Both the position numbers and the translations under genes were made by a program. Source: CAG-533 sp963645165 (lineage in GTDB: Bacteria > Bacillota_I > Bacilli_A > RF39 > UBA660). Taken from it: 5,329 bases of DNA. Shown one piece after another: positions 4,794-5,329 of this stretch. Position 1 is the first letter of the stretch, and every line of letters starts with the position of its first letter. Under the pieces are notes generated by a model. It did no database searches, had not been told where the DNA came from, and was given only the letters and a program-made list of their open reading frames with translations. The stretch spans positions 1-5,329 of the forward strand of contig CAVIQT010000024.1 of the NCBI GenBank assembly GCA_963645165.1, given 5' to 3'.

Positions 4794-5329
4794 CTATCCT
4801 TTATTTTTCTGTATATATTTGTAAATAAAGCGTAAGATAAATGTAAAAAGTATTAAAAATATCATACCAATAAAACTACTCATTTTAATATTTTTATTTG
4901 GAACATTAGTTATTTTATATGAATTATCATTTAGATTATTTAAAGTATTAGGGACATTATTTAAGTTAAGATATTTTTTACTTTCTACCTTAATTATATC
5001 TTCATTATCATTATCATCTTTTGATTTTATTGTTTCATTTTTAATAGTAGATATTTCATTATCTTCTTTAATAGGTTCTAATTCATTTTTAATAACTTCT
5101 ATTTTTTTATAAAATATTTCATCTTTATATTTTATGGTTAATATACTCTCTTCATCTAGAGATAATAATATATTTTCTTTATCTTTTATACTAGTACTAT
5201 TTATTAAATTATTAAGGGGTTCATTTTCATATAATGAGTCTTTAATATCTATTTTATCTCTATAATAATAATTATATAGAGTTATTTTATCTTCTTTATC
5301 TAGTTTATAATCTAAGATAGGTTCTTTAG
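4794..5329 (-). CDS. C-terminal part of a membrane-anchored protein, possibly DacF-like, cut by right window edge
   Basis: I translated this frame by hand. It is open from the right edge to a TAG at 4796-4794, giving 177 residues. The first roughly 85 residues hold alternating short hydrophobic and charged stretches, including IKDKENILLSLDEESILTIKYKDE, which looks like beta strands and loosely resembles the C-terminal domain of D-alanyl-D-alanine carboxypeptidases (PBP5_C pattern: a KKGD-type turn, then short strands). A charged, Asp/Glu/Lys/Asn-rich linker follows. Next comes one membrane segment, IGMIFLILFTFILRFI (about 4824-4871), and a basic tail YKYIQKNKG, suggesting the bulk lies outside the cell. 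In B. subtilis dacF, a sporulation carboxypeptidase, lies immediately before spoIIAA, so position supports DacF. The catalytic domain is outside the window, so this is an inference. The stop lies 63 bases before spoIIAA. Confidence 0.6.
   Translation of the reverse strand, partial: KEPILDYKLDKEDKITLYNYYYRDKIDIKDSLYENEPLNNLINSTSIKDKENILLSLDEESILTIKYKDEIFYKKIEVIKNELEPIKEDNEISTIKNETIKSKDDNDNEDIIKVESKKYLNLNNVPNTLNNLNDNSYKITNVPNKNIKMSSFIGMIFLILFTFILRFIYKYIQKNKG

Noticed and set aside
4783..4800. Sigma-H promoter (AGGA and GAAT) ahead of spoIIAA
   Set aside because: The two elements are only about 14 bases apart start to start, too close for sigma-H, and GAAT is part of the Spo0A box.
4824..4950. 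LPXTG-like cell-wall sorting signal (VPNT and VPNK before a membrane segment) in the right-edge protein
   Set aside because: VPNT lacks the final Gly and is too far from the membrane segment, VPNK is not a sortase motif, and the tail after the hydrophobic stretch is long; a plain membrane anchor fits better.

Overview
The window is a compact run of endospore-formation genes, all on the minus strand, in very A+T-rich DNA. The genes, the standard code (TGG for Trp, TGA as a stop) and the Bacillus/Clostridium-type sporulation regulators point to a low-GC endospore-forming Bacillota. Short proteins and tight gene overlaps suggest a streamlined, possibly uncultured lineage. A gut Bacilli or Erysipelotrichia-like genome is a guess that the sequence alone cannot settle.

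Layout in the direction of transcription, from high to low coordinates: the C-terminal part of a membrane-anchored protein cut by the right edge (4794-5329), possibly a DacF-like carboxypeptidase; an intergenic region of 63 bases with a Spo0A box and a sigma-A-like -10 (4765-4793); spoIIAA (4413-4730); a divergent forespore sigma factor of the SigF type (3736-4404); a strong match to a sigma-G promoter; spoVAC, spoVAD and spoVAE (3708 down to 1984), which overlap one another; about 50 bases holding a possible Spo0A-dependent spoIIG promoter and a weak terminator; spoIIGA (1184-1933); sigE with its pro-sequence (495-1187); and the N-terminal 151 residues of a YqgE-like MFS permease cut by the left edge (1-453). 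No gene-free stretch exceeds about 65 bases.

How the genes work together, from the known families: SpoIIAA and SigF belong to the forespore switch that starts compartment-specific transcription. SpoIIGA is the membrane protease that matures pro-SigE in the mother cell. SpoVAC, SpoVAD and SpoVAE form the inner-membrane dipicolinic acid channel used late in spore formation and in germination. In Bacillus subtilis the order dacF-spoIIAA-spoIIAB-sigF-spoVA is well known, so this is the same block with pieces removed.

The most striking point is the loss of the SpoIIAB partner-switch logic. spoIIAB, the anti-sigma factor and kinase normally between spoIIAA and sigF, is absent: only 8 bases separate the two genes. 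In the remaining SpoIIAA, the serine that SpoIIAB phosphorylates (MDSSG in B. subtilis) is replaced (MDKYG here). The sigma factor itself has lost the N-terminal segment ahead of region 2. Together these suggest that the canonical control of the first forespore sigma factor has been dismantled or rewired in this lineage. sigG, usually next to sigE, is also not there.
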